A DNA stretch of 64,000 bases from Leptotrichia sp. OH3620_COT-345. Lineage in GTDB: Bacteria > Fusobacteriota > Fusobacteriia > Fusobacteriales > Leptotrichiaceae. The position numbers were made by a program, and so were the translations under genes. The notes under the pieces were generated by a model. That model made no database searches. It saw only the letters and a list, made by a program, of their open reading frames with translations, and was not told the DNA's origin. The stretch is taken from positions 124,001-188,000 of the forward strand of contig NZ_RQYW01000003.1 of the NCBI RefSeq assembly GCF_003932895.1, in the 5' to 3' direction. This document shows, in pieces, positions 1-9,136 of this stretch. Within the stretch, counting starts at the first letter, position 1, and the number at the start of each line of letters is the position of its first letter.

Positions 1-1158
1 AAATATCTTTATAAAAATGTCCCCACTGACTTAAAAGAAGGCGATCATGTTAAAATAATGGGAAATGCTACAATATATGAAGCCAACGGTTCTTTCCAGA
101 TAATAGCTGAAACTCTTGAAAAAAGCAATAAAGCAGGTTCTCTTTATGAAAAAATGGAAATGCTTAAAAAATTCTATTTTGAAAAAGGATATTTTGATGA
201 TTCCAATAAAAAGCCTCTTCCTCTACTTCCTTTAAACATAGGAGTGGTAACCGCTGAAACGGGAGCTGCAATAAAAGATATAATAAATACAGTACATAAA
301 AGATTCAAAAATATAAATATTTATCTTTACCCGTCAAAAGTTCAAGGTGAAGGAGCTTCTGCCGAAATTGCTTCAGGAATAGAGTTTTTTAATAAAATGA
401 AAGATAACGGACAACTTGATACAGATGTCATAATAATAGGACGTGGCGGCGGTAGTATTGAAGATTTATGGGCTTTCAATGAAGAACCTGTGATAGAAGC
501 TGTTTATACTTCTGAAATCCCTGTTATTTCAGCAGTGGGGCATGAAATTGACAATCTTCTGTCAGATTTAGTTGCCGACAGACGGGCAGCTACTCCCACT
601 CAAGCTGCAGAAATACTTATCCCTGTAAAAGAAGAATTTATAAACGGACTGAAAATCAAAAAAAATACTTTAAATAAATTTCTTCTTAATAAAATCAGTT
701 TTGTTAAAAAGGAACTCGAACATAGGAAAAATAATTATTATATTAAAAACTACATAAGTATCCTGAATGACAAAAAACTTCAGTTAATAGAAAAAGAGCG
801 GAAAATATCAAGAGAACTTAGAAGAATTACTGAAAAATCAAGAGAACAATTTAATTATAGAAAAAATCGTTTTGAAAAAATAAATTTGAAATTTATAATT
901 GAACAGAAAAAATTATATATTGAAGCTCTTGAAGATAAACTTAATACTGCTATCCAAAGAAAAATAAAAAATCTAAAAGATGGCTTACAATATAAAAATG
1001 CAAAATTATCAGGATATTCAGTGAATGACATTTTAAAACAAGGATATACAATAACAAGAAAAAACGGAAAAGTTATAAAAAGAGGAATCGAACTAAGTAA
1101 ATCAGATAATATCGAAATACAATTTTCAGACATAAAAGTAAAAAGTATAATTAAATAA
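1..1158 (+). CDS. xseA: Exodeoxyribonuclease VII large subunit, 5'-truncated by window edge
   Basis: The reading frame is open from base 1, and the first residues (KYLYKNVPTDLKEGDHVKI) continue the N-terminal OB fold that binds single-stranded DNA, so the apparent ATG at 58 is internal. The conserved catalytic-domain blocks are present: GRGGGSIEDLWAFNEE and ISAVGHEID followed by DRRAATPTQAAE. A long charged helical region follows, then the C-terminal GYTITRKNGK segment. With XseB it degrades single-stranded DNA into acid-soluble oligonucleotides in the cytoplasm. The next gene begins 14 bases downstream, so the two are probably co-transcribed. Confidence 0.95.
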   Translation, partial: KYLYKNVPTDLKEGDHVKIMGNATIYEANGSFQIIAETLEKSNKAGSLYEKMEMLKKFYFEKGYFDDSNKKPLPLLPLNIGVVTAETGAAIKDIINTVHKRFKNINIYLYPSKVQGEGASAEIASGIEFFNKMKDNGQLDTDVIIIGRGGGSIEDLWAFNEEPVIEAVYTSEIPVISAVGHEIDNLLSDLVADRRAATPTQAAEILIPVKEEFINGLKIKKNTLNKFLLNKISFVKKELEHRKNNYYIKNYISILNDKKLQLIEKERKISRELRRITEKSREQFNYRKNRFEKINLKFIIEQKKLYIEALEDKLNTAIQRKIKNLKDGLQYKNAKLSGYSVNDILKQGYTITRKNGKVIKRGIELSKSDNIEIQFSDIKVKSIIK

Positions 1159-1172
1159 AGTGAGGTGACATT

Positions 1173-1658
1173 ATGCCCAAAAGAAAAGACTATCTTTCAT
1201 GGGATGAATATTTTATGGGAATTGCATTTTTATCAGGAATGAGAAGTAAAGATCCTTCTACTCAGGTAGGTGCATGCATTATTGATGAGGACAGAAAAAT
1301 AATCGGAATTGGTTATAACGGTTTCCCTGTAGGAAGCTCTGATGACAGTATGCCATGGAATAAAGACGGAGATTTTTTAGATACAAAGTATCCTTATGTT
1401 GTCCATGCCGAACTTAATGCTATCTTAAACAGTATAAAATCTCTTAAAAATTGTACTATTTATGTAACACATTTTCCATGTAATGAATGTGCAAAGGCAA
1501 TTGTCCAGTCAGGAATAAAAAAAGTAATCTATTTTTCCGATAAACATAAATCTCTTAGCACTACAAAAGCTTCACAAACTATTTTTAAAAATGCAGGAGT
1601 AATAACGGAATACTTAAAAATTAATAAAAATGAAATTTTAATAAAATTTCAGGATTAA
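1173..1658 (+). CDS. comEB: dCMP deaminase family protein (ComEB-like)
   Basis: A 161-residue zinc-dependent deoxycytidylate deaminase, the usual family length. It shows RSKDPSTQVGA near the N-terminus, GYNGFP, the catalytic HAELNAI (His zinc ligand and Glu proton shuttle) and PCNECAK (two Cys zinc ligands). It converts dCMP to dUMP for thymidylate synthesis; in Bacillus the homologue lies in a competence operon and is named ComEB, but the enzyme role is what the sequence supports. The start is well set by GAGGTGACATT just upstream of ATG. It lies 14 bases after xseA. Confidence 0.9.
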   Translation: MPKRKDYLSWDEYFMGIAFLSGMRSKDPSTQVGACIIDEDRKIIGIGYNGFPVGSSDDSMPWNKDGDFLDTKYPYVVHAELNAILNSIKSLKNCTIYVTHFPCNECAKAIVQSGIKKVIYFSDKHKSLSTTKASQTIFKNAGVITEYLKINKNEILIKFQD

Positions 1659-2112
1659 AAAAAGAAAATTTTTAAAAAAAGAAAGCAAAAAAATAAACTT
1701 TTTTAACAAGTTTGATAAAAAACTTCCAATTCAAATTATTTCAAATTCGAAAATACTATATTAATAAAAAATTAAAAACCTGTTCAGCTCAAACAATAAT
1801 TTTTCTTAACATTTGCCCTGTATTTTTTCATTGAAATAATTTGAATGCCTAAGTTTTACTATAATTCAAATATATATTTTCATTACAATTTAACTAAGCT
1901 TTTATTTAAAATGATTTTTTTTATATTATTTCTCCTTCAACATACAAATTTTACAGTATAAAAAATATAATGAGTAAATATCATAAAAAAGTCTTTCTTA
2001 TTTCTATAGCAAATAGATACTTTTAAGTATCTGTAAAATTTCAATTGATAATTTTTGAATTTATCTTTTACAAAAAAAGTTAAATACATTTTTTATAAAA
2101 AATCTAAAAACT
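1659..2112. other. Convergent intergenic gap
   Basis: This is 454 bases between two convergent genes. I see no coding signal. It contains one partial copy of the dispersed repeat family (about 1695-1750) and a short perfect palindrome at 2015-2032, AGATACTT-TT-AAGTATCT. No clear terminator with a T-run was recognised for either neighbouring gene. Confidence 0.5.
1695..1750 (+). repeat. Dispersed intergenic repeat, 5'-half copy
   Basis: The block reading AAGTTTGATAAAAAACTTCC, then AATTCAAATTATTTC, aligns with the left part of the repeat at 30155-30205 and more weakly with 38355-38400 and 62405-62440. All lie in non-coding gaps. It is AT-rich, so part of the similarity could be compositional. 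Confidence 0.4.
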
Positions 2113-2838
2113 TTAAATTCCCAGATTTAAACCATATGATTTAAAAATTTCTTCCGCCTTTTTTATTTCTTCCTTTGTAGGCGTTTTAACATTTTCAAGT
2201 TTATATTCTTTTCCTACTTCTTTCCATTTATATCCTCCCATTTGATGAAACGGCAAAATATCAACTCTTATTACATTTTCAAACCGTGATACAAACTTCG
2301 CCCATTCATGCAAATCTTCTTCATCGTCTGAATACCCGGGAACAAGCACATATCTCACCCATACAGTTTTATTTATATCTGACAGGTACTGTGCAAATTT
2401 CAAAGTATTTTTCAGATTTACCGAAGTCAATGTCTTGTATTTATTTGGATTAATGTGTTTTATATCCAGTAAAACAAGATCCGTATATTCAAGAACTTCT
2501 TTGACTTTATCATTAAACATATAGCCTGAAGTATCGATTGCTGTATGAATACCGTTTTTTCTGCATAGTTTAAATAATTCCTTGACAAACTCAGGCTGTA
2601 TCAATGGTTCTCCCCCTGAAATTGTAACTCCTCCACTTTTTATAAATCCTTTTACTTTTAAAATTTCTTTCATTACTTCTTCGGGAGTCATCATATATTT
2701 TTTATCACTGATATTCCATGTATCCACATTATGACAATAAAGGCATCTCAAAGGACATCCCTGTAAAAAAAGAACAAATCTAATTCCCGGTCCATCTTTT
2801 GTACCGAAAGATTCAAAAGAATGTACATATCCTACCAC
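2113..2838 (-). CDS. pflA: Pyruvate formate-lyase activating enzyme (radical SAM)
   Basis: A 241-residue radical-SAM protein with the cluster-binding CxxxCxxC at Cys28, Cys32 and Cys35 (GCPLRCLYC). The N-terminal DGPGIRFVLF and the SGGEPL motif are typical of PflA. Using S-adenosylmethionine and a 4Fe-4S cluster it abstracts hydrogen from the glycine of PflB to make the active glycyl radical. The start is GTG, preceded by AAGGTG at suitable spacing. It follows pflB by 131 bases on the same strand, with a stable hairpin in between that may set the relative dosage of activase and lyase. Confidence 0.95.
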   Translation of the reverse strand: MVGYVHSFESFGTKDGPGIRFVLFLQGCPLRCLYCHNVDTWNISDKKYMMTPEEVMKEILKVKGFIKSGGVTISGGEPLIQPEFVKELFKLCRKNGIHTAIDTSGYMFNDKVKEVLEYTDLVLLDIKHINPNKYKTLTSVNLKNTLKFAQYLSDINKTVWVRYVLVPGYSDDEEDLHEWAKFVSRFENVIRVDILPFHQMGGYKWKEVGKEYKLENVKTPTKEEIKKAEEIFKSYGLNLGI

Positions 2839-2876
2839 AATTTACACCTTATTTCTTCAATTTATATTTTACAGTA

Positions 2877-2929
2877 AATTATGTCGCTTAACGTATACTG
2901 TTTATGTATAACCGTCAGGCGACATAATT
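2877..2929 (-). promoter_or_regulatory. Intercistronic hairpin between pflB and pflA
   Basis: Arms AATTATGTCGC (2877-2887) and GCGACATAATT (2919-2929) pair perfectly over 11 bp, and the interior (GTTATAC with GTATA) can extend the stem. In the minus-strand transcript the hairpin is preceded by an A-run, not followed by a T-run, so it is unlikely to be an efficient terminator of pflB. It could be a processing or stabilising structure, or a terminator for plus-strand transcription, since a T8 run follows on that strand. Confidence 0.6.
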
Positions 2930-2969
2930 CTTTTTTTTATAATTATTTTATATTGTAATACAGTTTAAA

Positions 2970-5201
2970 CTAGAATTTATCAGATATAGTTCTGTTAATA
3001 ACATCTAACTGTTGTTCTTTAGTCAGTTTTACAAAGTTCACTGCATATCCTGAAACTCTTATCGTAAGTTGAGGATAGTTTTCAGGTTTTTCCATTGCAT
3101 CTTCAAGCAACTCTCTTCCAAATACATTTACATTCAAATGATGTCCTGTCTGGTTAAAATATCCGTCCAATAATCCCACAAGATTTTCTTTTTTCTCCAA
3201 TTCATTTTTTCCTAATGTTTCAGGTGTTATTGCAAATGTATAAGAGATACCGTCATTTGCATCTTCAAATGGTAATTTTGCAACTGATGCAAGGGATGCC
3301 ACAGCTCCTCTCGTATCTCTTCCATGCATAGGATTTGCTCCCGGTCCGAAAGGTTCTCCGGCTCTTCTTCCATCAGGAGTGTTTCCTGTCTTTTTACCGT
3401 ATACCACATTTGAAGTTATAGTAAGTACCGATTGTGTAGGTATTGCGTCTCTATACATTTTATGACTTCTTATTTTATCCATAAATACTTTTACAACTTT
3501 AACTGCCAGTTCGTCAGTTCTGTCATCGTTATTTCCGAAAGGCACGTATTCTTTTTCATTTATATAATCAACAGCATCTCCTTCTTCATCTCTTACTATT
3601 TTTACTTTTCCATATTTAATAGCTGCCAGTGAATCTGCTATTATTGACAGTCCTGCTATTCCAAATGCCTGTGTTCTCTTAATATCCACATCATGCAATG
3701 CCATTTCCAATGCTTCATATGAATATTTATCGTGCATATAGTGAATGATATTCAAAGCTTTTACATAAGTTTCAGCAAGCCAGTCCATCAATTTATCAAA
3801 TTTTTCCCAAACTTCATCATATTCCAGATATTCTCCTTCAATCTTAGAAAATTTACCTTCAGGAGTAACCTGTAATTTACTTTTTTCGTCTTTACCTCCA
3901 TTTATAGCATAAAGCAATGCTTTAGGTAAATTTACCCTTGCTCCGAAAAACTGCATTTGCTGTCCTATTGTCATAGGAGATACACAGCATGCTATTCCGT
4001 AATTATCTCCGAACTGAGGTCTCATTATATCATCATTTTCATATTGTACTGACGAAGTATCTATTGAAACTTTCGCACAGTATTTTTTCCAGTTTTCAGG
4101 CAGACTTTCACTCCATAATACAGTCAGGTTAGGTTCAGGAGATGTTCCCATATTGTACAATGTATGTAAAATTCTGAAGCTGTTTTTTGTTACAAGGGAT
4201 CTTCCGTCCATTCCCATTCCTCCGATTGATTCTGTAACCCATACAGGATCTCCGGAAAATAATGCATCATATTCAGGAGTTCTCAAGAATCTTATAAGTC
4301 TTAACTTCATAACAAAGTGATCCATAAATTCCTGTGCTTCCTGTTCAGTTATTTTTCCTTCTTTCAAATCTCTTTCAATATATATGTCAAGGAATGTAGA
4401 CACTCTTCCGATACTCATTGCCGCACCGTTCTGATCCTTAGTAGCTGCAAGATAAGCGAAATAAGTCCATTGGATAGCCTCCTGAGCATTTTCAGCAGGT
4501 TTTGAAATATCATATCCATATGCTTCCGCCATTCTTTTCAGAGCTTTTAAAGCTTTCACCTGTTCAAAAAGCTCTTCTCTTAGCCTTATAAGGTCTTCCG
4601 TCATTTCTATCGGATCACATTTTGCAAATCTTTCTTCTCTTTCCGCAATCAGTCTGTCCACTCCATAAAGAGCCACTCTTCTATAATCCCCTATTATTCT
4701 TCCTCTCCCATAAGCATCAGGAAGCCCTGTTATAATTCCTGTTTTTCTCGCTTTTCTTATACTATCCGTATATGCTGAGAATACTCCGTCATTATGTGTT
4801 TTTCTATATTTTGTAAATACTTCCTCAGTCTGGGGATCCATTTTATAACCGAATGCTTCCAGACTATTTATAACCATTCTTAATCCCCCGTTAGGAAAGA
4901 TAGCTCTTTTTAAAGGAGCATCAGTCTGAAGTCCCACTATTTTTTCAAAATCTTTGTTAATATATCCCGGTCCATAAGCATCTATCTGAGAAGGAATTTT
5001 AGTTTCAGCATCGTATATTCCTTTTTCTCTTTCTACCTTAAATTTTTCTTTAAGTGAGTCCCATAATTTCACAGTAGCTTCAGTTGGTCCTGCAAGAAAG
5101 CTTTCATCTCCTAAATATTCAGTATAGTTTTGCTTGATAAAATCAGTAACATCTATTTCTTTAATCCAGTTACCTTCTTTAAAATCTCTCCACGCGTCCA
5201 T
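2970..5201 (-). CDS. pflB: Formate C-acetyltransferase (pyruvate formate-lyase)
   Basis: A 743-residue enzyme of normal family length. The active-site cysteine pair is Cys405-Cys406 in GIACCVSPM, and the glycyl-radical residue is Gly718 in RVSGYAV, 25 residues from the C-terminus. It converts pyruvate and CoA to formate and acetyl-CoA under anaerobic conditions. Its activase follows downstream; no formate channel gene is adjacent. The ATG has AAGGAAG about 14 bases upstream, a rather long spacing. A minus-strand promoter is visible at 5266-5294. Confidence 0.97.
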   Translation of the reverse strand: MDAWRDFKEGNWIKEIDVTDFIKQNYTEYLGDESFLAGPTEATVKLWDSLKEKFKVEREKGIYDAETKIPSQIDAYGPGYINKDFEKIVGLQTDAPLKRAIFPNGGLRMVINSLEAFGYKMDPQTEEVFTKYRKTHNDGVFSAYTDSIRKARKTGIITGLPDAYGRGRIIGDYRRVALYGVDRLIAEREERFAKCDPIEMTEDLIRLREELFEQVKALKALKRMAEAYGYDISKPAENAQEAIQWTYFAYLAATKDQNGAAMSIGRVSTFLDIYIERDLKEGKITEQEAQEFMDHFVMKLRLIRFLRTPEYDALFSGDPVWVTESIGGMGMDGRSLVTKNSFRILHTLYNMGTSPEPNLTVLWSESLPENWKKYCAKVSIDTSSVQYENDDIMRPQFGDNYGIACCVSPMTIGQQMQFFGARVNLPKALLYAINGGKDEKSKLQVTPEGKFSKIEGEYLEYDEVWEKFDKLMDWLAETYVKALNIIHYMHDKYSYEALEMALHDVDIKRTQAFGIAGLSIIADSLAAIKYGKVKIVRDEEGDAVDYINEKEYVPFGNNDDRTDELAVKVVKVFMDKIRSHKMYRDAIPTQSVLTITSNVVYGKKTGNTPDGRRAGEPFGPGANPMHGRDTRGAVASLASVAKLPFEDANDGISYTFAITPETLGKNELEKKENLVGLLDGYFNQTGHHLNVNVFGRELLEDAMEKPENYPQLTIRVSGYAVNFVKLTKEQQLDVINRTISDKF

Positions 5202-5265
5202 TATTCTGCAACACTTCCTTTCTTTCTGTTTCGTTTTATTTATTTTTATTTCTTATTCCTTTTTT

Positions 5266-5294
5266 ATTATAACTCATTTTCATTTGAAAATCAA
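5266..5294 (-). promoter_or_regulatory. Promoter for pflB
   Basis: Read on the minus strand, TTGATT (5289-5294) is followed after 17 bases by TATAAT (5266-5271), leaving a leader of about 58 bases before the pflB ATG. A perfect TTTTCA-TT-TGAAAA inverted repeat (5277-5290) overlaps the -35 end of the spacer and could be a regulator site. It does not match the TGTGA-N6-TCACA Crp pattern. Confidence 0.65.
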
Positions 5295-5506
5295 AGGTTT
5301 TTTTACATAACTTCTTTTTTTTTCGTTTTTTTATTTTTTTTAAAAAAAATTTTTTTTAGAATATCTTTTTTTTCAATGTTTTCAGTATTTCAGAGGTATA
5401 AAAATTTTTATTTTTTATCCCCTTGATAATTTTTTATCATTTGTTTTTAATTAGAGAGATATATATTAATGTTTATATTTTAAAATAATAAAATCGACAT
5501 CTTCAA

Positions 5507-5520
5507 ATTGTACGTACAAT
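5507..5520 (+). promoter_or_regulatory. Palindromic operator candidate upstream of OPT transporter
   Basis: ATTGTACGTACAAT is a perfect 14-bp palindrome lying 14 bases upstream of the -35 hexamer at 5535. Its position suits an activator or repressor of the downstream transporter gene. The regulator is unknown. Confidence 0.5.
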
Positions 5521-5534
5521 ATCTGTAAATACTG

Positions 5535-5563
5535 TTGACAAATAGTATAAAAAAATGTATCAT
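5535..5563 (+). promoter_or_regulatory. Promoter for OPT transporter
   Basis: Consensus TTGACA (5535-5540), a 17-base spacer, then TATCAT (5558-5563). Transcription would begin near 5570, giving a leader of about 160 bases before the ATG at 5731. Confidence 0.75.
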
Positions 5564-5573
5564 TCTTAATAAT

Positions 5574-5600
5574 AAACAATTTAATATACTTAAATTGTTT
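5574..5600 (+). promoter_or_regulatory. Inverted repeat in the OPT transporter leader
   Basis: AAACAATTTAA (5574-5584) and TTAAATTGTTT (5590-5600) form a perfect 11-bp inverted repeat with a 5-base centre, starting at or just after the predicted transcription start. It may be a repressor operator or an RNA hairpin; there is no T-run, so it is not a terminator. The remainder of the gap up to 5730 shows nothing further. Confidence 0.5.
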
Positions 5601-5730
5601 AAATTTATTTTTTTAATTTTCATCTCAATAACTTCAATAGAAAATATATAAAACAGATTATATTTCCAATAAAAAAATCAATTTTATTTGTATTTTAAAA
5701 AATTAAACTTAAAAAAACGAAAGGAAAAAT

Positions 5731-7368
5731 ATGTCGAAAAATTTTAAAAACAGTCTGACTCCTGTATCAATCTTAGTTGGTGTTATAGGTGCCGTAATAG
5801 TCACAGCAAGTTCATTCTACATAGTCCTGAAATTTGGTGCACTTCCATGGCCTACAATCATGGTTACTATGATTTCAATGTCCGTATTGGGTATTTTTGG
5901 AAGAAAAGATACAGGAGAAATAACAATAACACACACTATTATGAGTGCAGGTTCCATGGTTGCAGGAGGTGTTGCTTTCACAATGCCCGGATATCTTATT
6001 TTAGGAGGAAAACTCCATAGTATAAATAAATCCGTATTCTTAACTACTGTATTAATAGGAAGTATTTTAGGTGCTATTTTGTCTTTTATTTTCAGAAAAA
6101 AACTGATTGAAACGGATAAACTGGAATTTCCCGTAGGTGAGGCTGCCTATAATCTTGTAAAATCCGGGAAAAACAAAAAAAGAACTAAATTCGTGACTGT
6201 AGGGACAATATTCAGTACAGCTGTGGCAATACTTAGAGATTATACTTTCCAAAAAGGGAAAGTTCCCATTATTCCTACAATATATTCAATAAAAAATGGT
6301 CTGTTAAGTTTTTATATATCTCCTTTACTACTGGGAGTAGGTTATATCTTGGGATTTATGAATACATTTATATGGTTTTTGGGAGGAGCTGTCACTTACT
6401 TAATTGCCAAACCTCTTTCAGGCTACTACAATATAAAAGATTTTGATATTATAAAAAATAGCTTTGGTATGGGATTCGTCATAGGTATCGGTGTTTCTGT
6501 CATCTTAAAAATTATAATAGATACAAAAAGAGCAAATAAATTTAAGCGTATAAAAAATAATTCTTCAAATATAAAAATTATATTGTTTCTTTTTTCAGTT
6601 GCAGGAATTATACTTATTTCTTTTATTTATAAGCTACCTGTATTTCTTTCTTTTGTATTAATTGTAATATGTATTCTATGCACCGTCATTGCAGGATATA
6701 CAACCGGAAAAACGGGAATTAATCCAATGGAAATATATGCCATAATATCTATACTTGTAATTTCTTTTCTAAATGTACTATTAAACGGTCTTAATATAGG
6801 TGGGGTAAAATTTTCTACAAACATAAATCTCCTTACTTTATTTCTACTTTCGTGTATAGTTTCAGTAGCATGCGGTCTTGCAGGAGATATATTGAATGAC
6901 TTTAAATCAGGATTTAAAATGAAAGTCAGTCCAACTGAACAGTTTATAGGAGAATTGATTGGAGCTGTAGTCAGTTCATTTGTAGTAACATTTCTATTTT
7001 TTATCTTTTTTGATATTTATAAAAACATAGGTCCTCAAGAAAACTCCGAACTGATTGTGCTCCAAGCTTCTATTGTAGCTTCAGTAATAAAAGGCATTCC
7101 TTTTATCCATATATTCTGGATAGGTCTCACTATCGGATTCATCCTTAATATACTTAATATCCCGGTCCTTACATTCGGTATAGGTATTTATCTTCCTCTT
7201 TATCTTACATTGCCCGTATTTATTGGAGGAATGGTAAACTTTATATCTTCACGGATATCTGAAAAATTTTCTTCAGATATGCTTCTGTTTTCAAACGGTC
7301 TCATGTCGGGAGAAGCTATTGTAGGAGTTATTTTATCAATACTTGTGTATATTAAGATTTTTATATGA
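5731..7368 (+). CDS. OPT family oligopeptide/metal-chelate transporter
   Basis: A 545-residue polytopic membrane protein with about 14 hydrophobic segments. The N-terminal third carries the OPT-type pattern ITITHTIMSAGSMVAGG and FTMPGYLILGG, and FPVGEAAYNLVKSG resembles the conserved PxGEA region of bacterial OPT members. These carriers import small peptides or metal-siderophore complexes by proton symport; the substrate cannot be read from the sequence. It is slightly shorter than many bacterial members. GAAAGGAAAAAT precedes the ATG. A consensus promoter and two palindromes upstream suggest it is specifically regulated. Confidence 0.8.
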   Translation: MSKNFKNSLTPVSILVGVIGAVIVTASSFYIVLKFGALPWPTIMVTMISMSVLGIFGRKDTGEITITHTIMSAGSMVAGGVAFTMPGYLILGGKLHSINKSVFLTTVLIGSILGAILSFIFRKKLIETDKLEFPVGEAAYNLVKSGKNKKRTKFVTVGTIFSTAVAILRDYTFQKGKVPIIPTIYSIKNGLLSFYISPLLLGVGYILGFMNTFIWFLGGAVTYLIAKPLSGYYNIKDFDIIKNSFGMGFVIGIGVSVILKIIIDTKRANKFKRIKNNSSNIKIILFLFSVAGIILISFIYKLPVFLSFVLIVICILCTVIAGYTTGKTGINPMEIYAIISILVISFLNVLLNGLNIGGVKFSTNINLLTLFLLSCIVSVACGLAGDILNDFKSGFKMKVSPTEQFIGELIGAVVSSFVVTFLFFIFFDIYKNIGPQENSELIVLQASIVASVIKGIPFIHIFWIGLTIGFILNILNIPVLTFGIGIYLPLYLTLPVFIGGMVNFISSRISEKFSSDMLLFSNGLMSGEAIVGVILSILVYIKIFI

Positions 7369-7374
7369 TTTATG

Positions 7375-7383
7375 TGATATAAT
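7375..7383 (+). promoter_or_regulatory. Extended -10 promoter for coaX
   Basis: TGATATAAT matches an extended -10 element (TGnTATAAT). It lies just after the OPT transporter stop codon, with no convincing -35. Transcription would begin near 7390 and produce a leader carrying the hairpin at 7422-7445. Confidence 0.45.
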
Positions 7384-7414
7384 TGAATTAACATTTAAAA
7401 CTAATAAAACCGAA

Positions 7415-7456
7415 GGAGGATTGCAAAATTTCTTATAATTTTGCATATATAATACT
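7415..7456 (+). promoter_or_regulatory. Hairpin between Shine-Dalgarno and coaX start
   Basis: The only strong Shine-Dalgarno, GGAGGA (7415-7420), lies 36 bases before the ATG, too far for normal initiation. Between them TGCAAAATT (7422-7430) and AATTTTGCA (7437-7445) form a perfect 9-bp hairpin with a 6-base loop. Folding removes 24 bases and leaves an effective spacing of about 12. Translation may therefore depend on this structure. Confidence 0.55.
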
Positions 7457-8233
7457 ATGATTTTAGGATTTGATATAGGAAACACGCATATTGTACCTGT
7501 ATTTTACAGTAACAACGGTGAAATTAAAACCTCATTCCGTATTCCTTCAAACTTACCTTTTACTGAGGATACTTTATTTTCAACATTAAAAACATTAGCA
7601 GATAATAACGATATTGATATTTATGCTGTTTCTGACATTATCGTTTCTTCTGTTGTTCCTCATATTAATGAAATTTTTGAATATTTGGGACAAAGCTATT
7701 TTAAAATTCAGCCTAAATTTGTCTCTTTAGACACTGTAAATGATGAAATAAAATTACTTGACGGTATGGAACGAGGGCTGGGAGCTGACAGAATAGTAGA
7801 CATTTTAGCTGCAAAAAAACTGTATCCTGATAAAGAACTACTCATTATTGATTTTGGAACAGCGACTACTTTTGATATGATTAAAAATTCCATTTACATG
7901 GGCGGATGTATATTACCGGGAATCGAACTATCCATAAACACACTATTTAACAACACTGCTAAACTTCCTAAAATTAAATTCTCAAAACCTGATACCGTTT
8001 TTGGAACAGATACAGTTACACAGATTAATGCAGGCATCTTTTATGGAAATGTAGGAGCTGTAAAAGAACTTATTTTTCAATATAAGAAAGAAATGCCCGC
8101 CGCCTACATAATTTCCACAGGAGGACAAGGCAAAAAAATATCGGAACACATTCTTCCTGTTGATGAATATATTCCAAAACTGGGGGAAATAGGAATATTT
8201 GAATTTTATAAACTTCATAAAGGAGCAAAATGA
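7457..8233 (+). CDS. coaX: Type III pantothenate kinase
   Basis: A 258-residue ASKHA-fold kinase that phosphorylates pantothenate in the first step of coenzyme A synthesis. Visible motifs are DIGNT (6-10, phosphate 1 loop), GADR (109-112, pantothenate-binding region) and DFGTATTFD (132-140, phosphate 2 loop). The segment after DIGNT reads HIVPVFY, whereas most members have a Gly where Pro14 lies. The ATG is fixed by the family N-terminus, although the Shine-Dalgarno is remote and a hairpin intervenes. Its stop overlaps the next start (ATGA), indicating translational coupling with the hydrolase gene. Confidence 0.92.
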   Translation: MILGFDIGNTHIVPVFYSNNGEIKTSFRIPSNLPFTEDTLFSTLKTLADNNDIDIYAVSDIIVSSVVPHINEIFEYLGQSYFKIQPKFVSLDTVNDEIKLLDGMERGLGADRIVDILAAKKLYPDKELLIIDFGTATTFDMIKNSIYMGGCILPGIELSINTLFNNTAKLPKIKFSKPDTVFGTDTVTQINAGIFYGNVGAVKELIFQYKKEMPAAYIISTGGQGKKISEHILPVDEYIPKLGEIGIFEFYKLHKGAK

Positions 8234-9030
8234 AAATAAAATTTAAAAAATCATTTATAATTATCCTCATTTTAACAATAATTATATTTTTAAGTTTAAA
8301 AATCACAAAATTTCTTTTATATCATGAATATAATATAAAAAAGTTCGGAAATAAAATCGATAAAGGAATTGTCATCACATTTCACGGAATTTACGGTGAA
8401 TCCGAAGATATGAAAATTATTACCGAAATTTTAGAAAATAAAGGTTATGCAGGTATAAATATACAATATCCTACAACAGAAGGGACAATAGAAGAAATTA
8501 CCGAAAAATACATTTCTAAACAGATAACCTTATTAGATGAAATTGTTGAAAAAGAAAATGTCCGACGTCAAAAAAAGAATCTCCCTGAGATTAAACTGAA
8601 CTTTGTTGTTCATTCTTTAGGTTCAGTAATTTTAAGATATTATTTAAAAACCCACAAAATAAAAAACTTAGGAAAAACCGTTTTTATATCTCCTCCGGCT
8701 CATGGGAGTCAGCTGGCTGACTTCCCTATATCTGATTTTATTAAAGGAACTTTAGGTGAAGCAGTAGCTCAGTTTAAAACTTCTTCCACCAGTTTTGTAA
8801 ATACTTTGGGAGAACCTGAATATGATTGTTATATAATAATAGGAAAAAAATCAAATAATTTTCTTTACTCAATGATTATTCCGGGAGATGATGATGGAAT
8901 GGTTCCTTTTAAAACTTCAAGATTAAATAATTGTAAATATAAAGTTTTTGAAAATGATACCCATACAAGTATTTTAAAAAATGAAAAAGCTATTAATGAG
9001 ATCATTGACTACCTTGAAAACTATAAATAA
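8230..9030 (+). CDS. Membrane-anchored alpha/beta-hydrolase (lipase-like)
   Basis: A 266-residue protein with an N-terminal hydrophobic anchor (residues 7-25) followed by an alpha/beta-hydrolase domain. ITFHGIYG resembles the oxyanion-hole strand, VVHSLGSV holds the nucleophile serine, DDDGMVP a likely catalytic Asp and NDTHTSIL the likely catalytic His. This layout fits esterase, lipase or PGAP1-like enzymes acting at the outer face of the inner membrane; the substrate is unknown. It is translationally coupled to coaX by a 4-base overlap and has AAAGGAG upstream, but a functional link to CoA synthesis is not evident. Confidence 0.75.
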   Translation: MKIKFKKSFIIILILTIIIFLSLKITKFLLYHEYNIKKFGNKIDKGIVITFHGIYGESEDMKIITEILENKGYAGINIQYPTTEGTIEEITEKYISKQITLLDEIVEKENVRRQKKNLPEIKLNFVVHSLGSVILRYYLKTHKIKNLGKTVFISPPAHGSQLADFPISDFIKGTLGEAVAQFKTSSTSFVNTLGEPEYDCYIIIGKKSNNFLYSMIIPGDDDGMVPFKTSRLNNCKYKVFENDTHTSILKNEKAINEIIDYLENYK

Positions 9031-9136
9031 ATTTAAATTTTTTCTTTAGTAAGGGCTGCTCTTATGTTCTCCAATACAATAATGAATATATTATTTATAC
9101 TATTTTTTATTTTTTTACTTCTCTAAATATTATATA

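Noticed and set aside
855-1133. Open frame antisense to the xseA C-terminus
   Set aside because: It lies wholly inside a conserved gene and has no ribosome site or family features.
5280-5460. Poly-T tracts upstream of pflB as a possible curved-DNA or origin element
   Set aside because: Runs of this kind occur in many gaps of this genome; there are no DnaA boxes or iterons.
7421-7438. Leader peptide TTG CAA AAT TTC TTA TAA before coaX
   Set aside because: The Shine-Dalgarno abuts the TTG, leaving no spacing for initiation.
7982-8306. Two overlapping antisense frames of 78 codons across coaX and the hydrolase gene
   Set aside because: They are shadows of two well-supported plus-strand genes; composition is that of reverse-read coding DNA.
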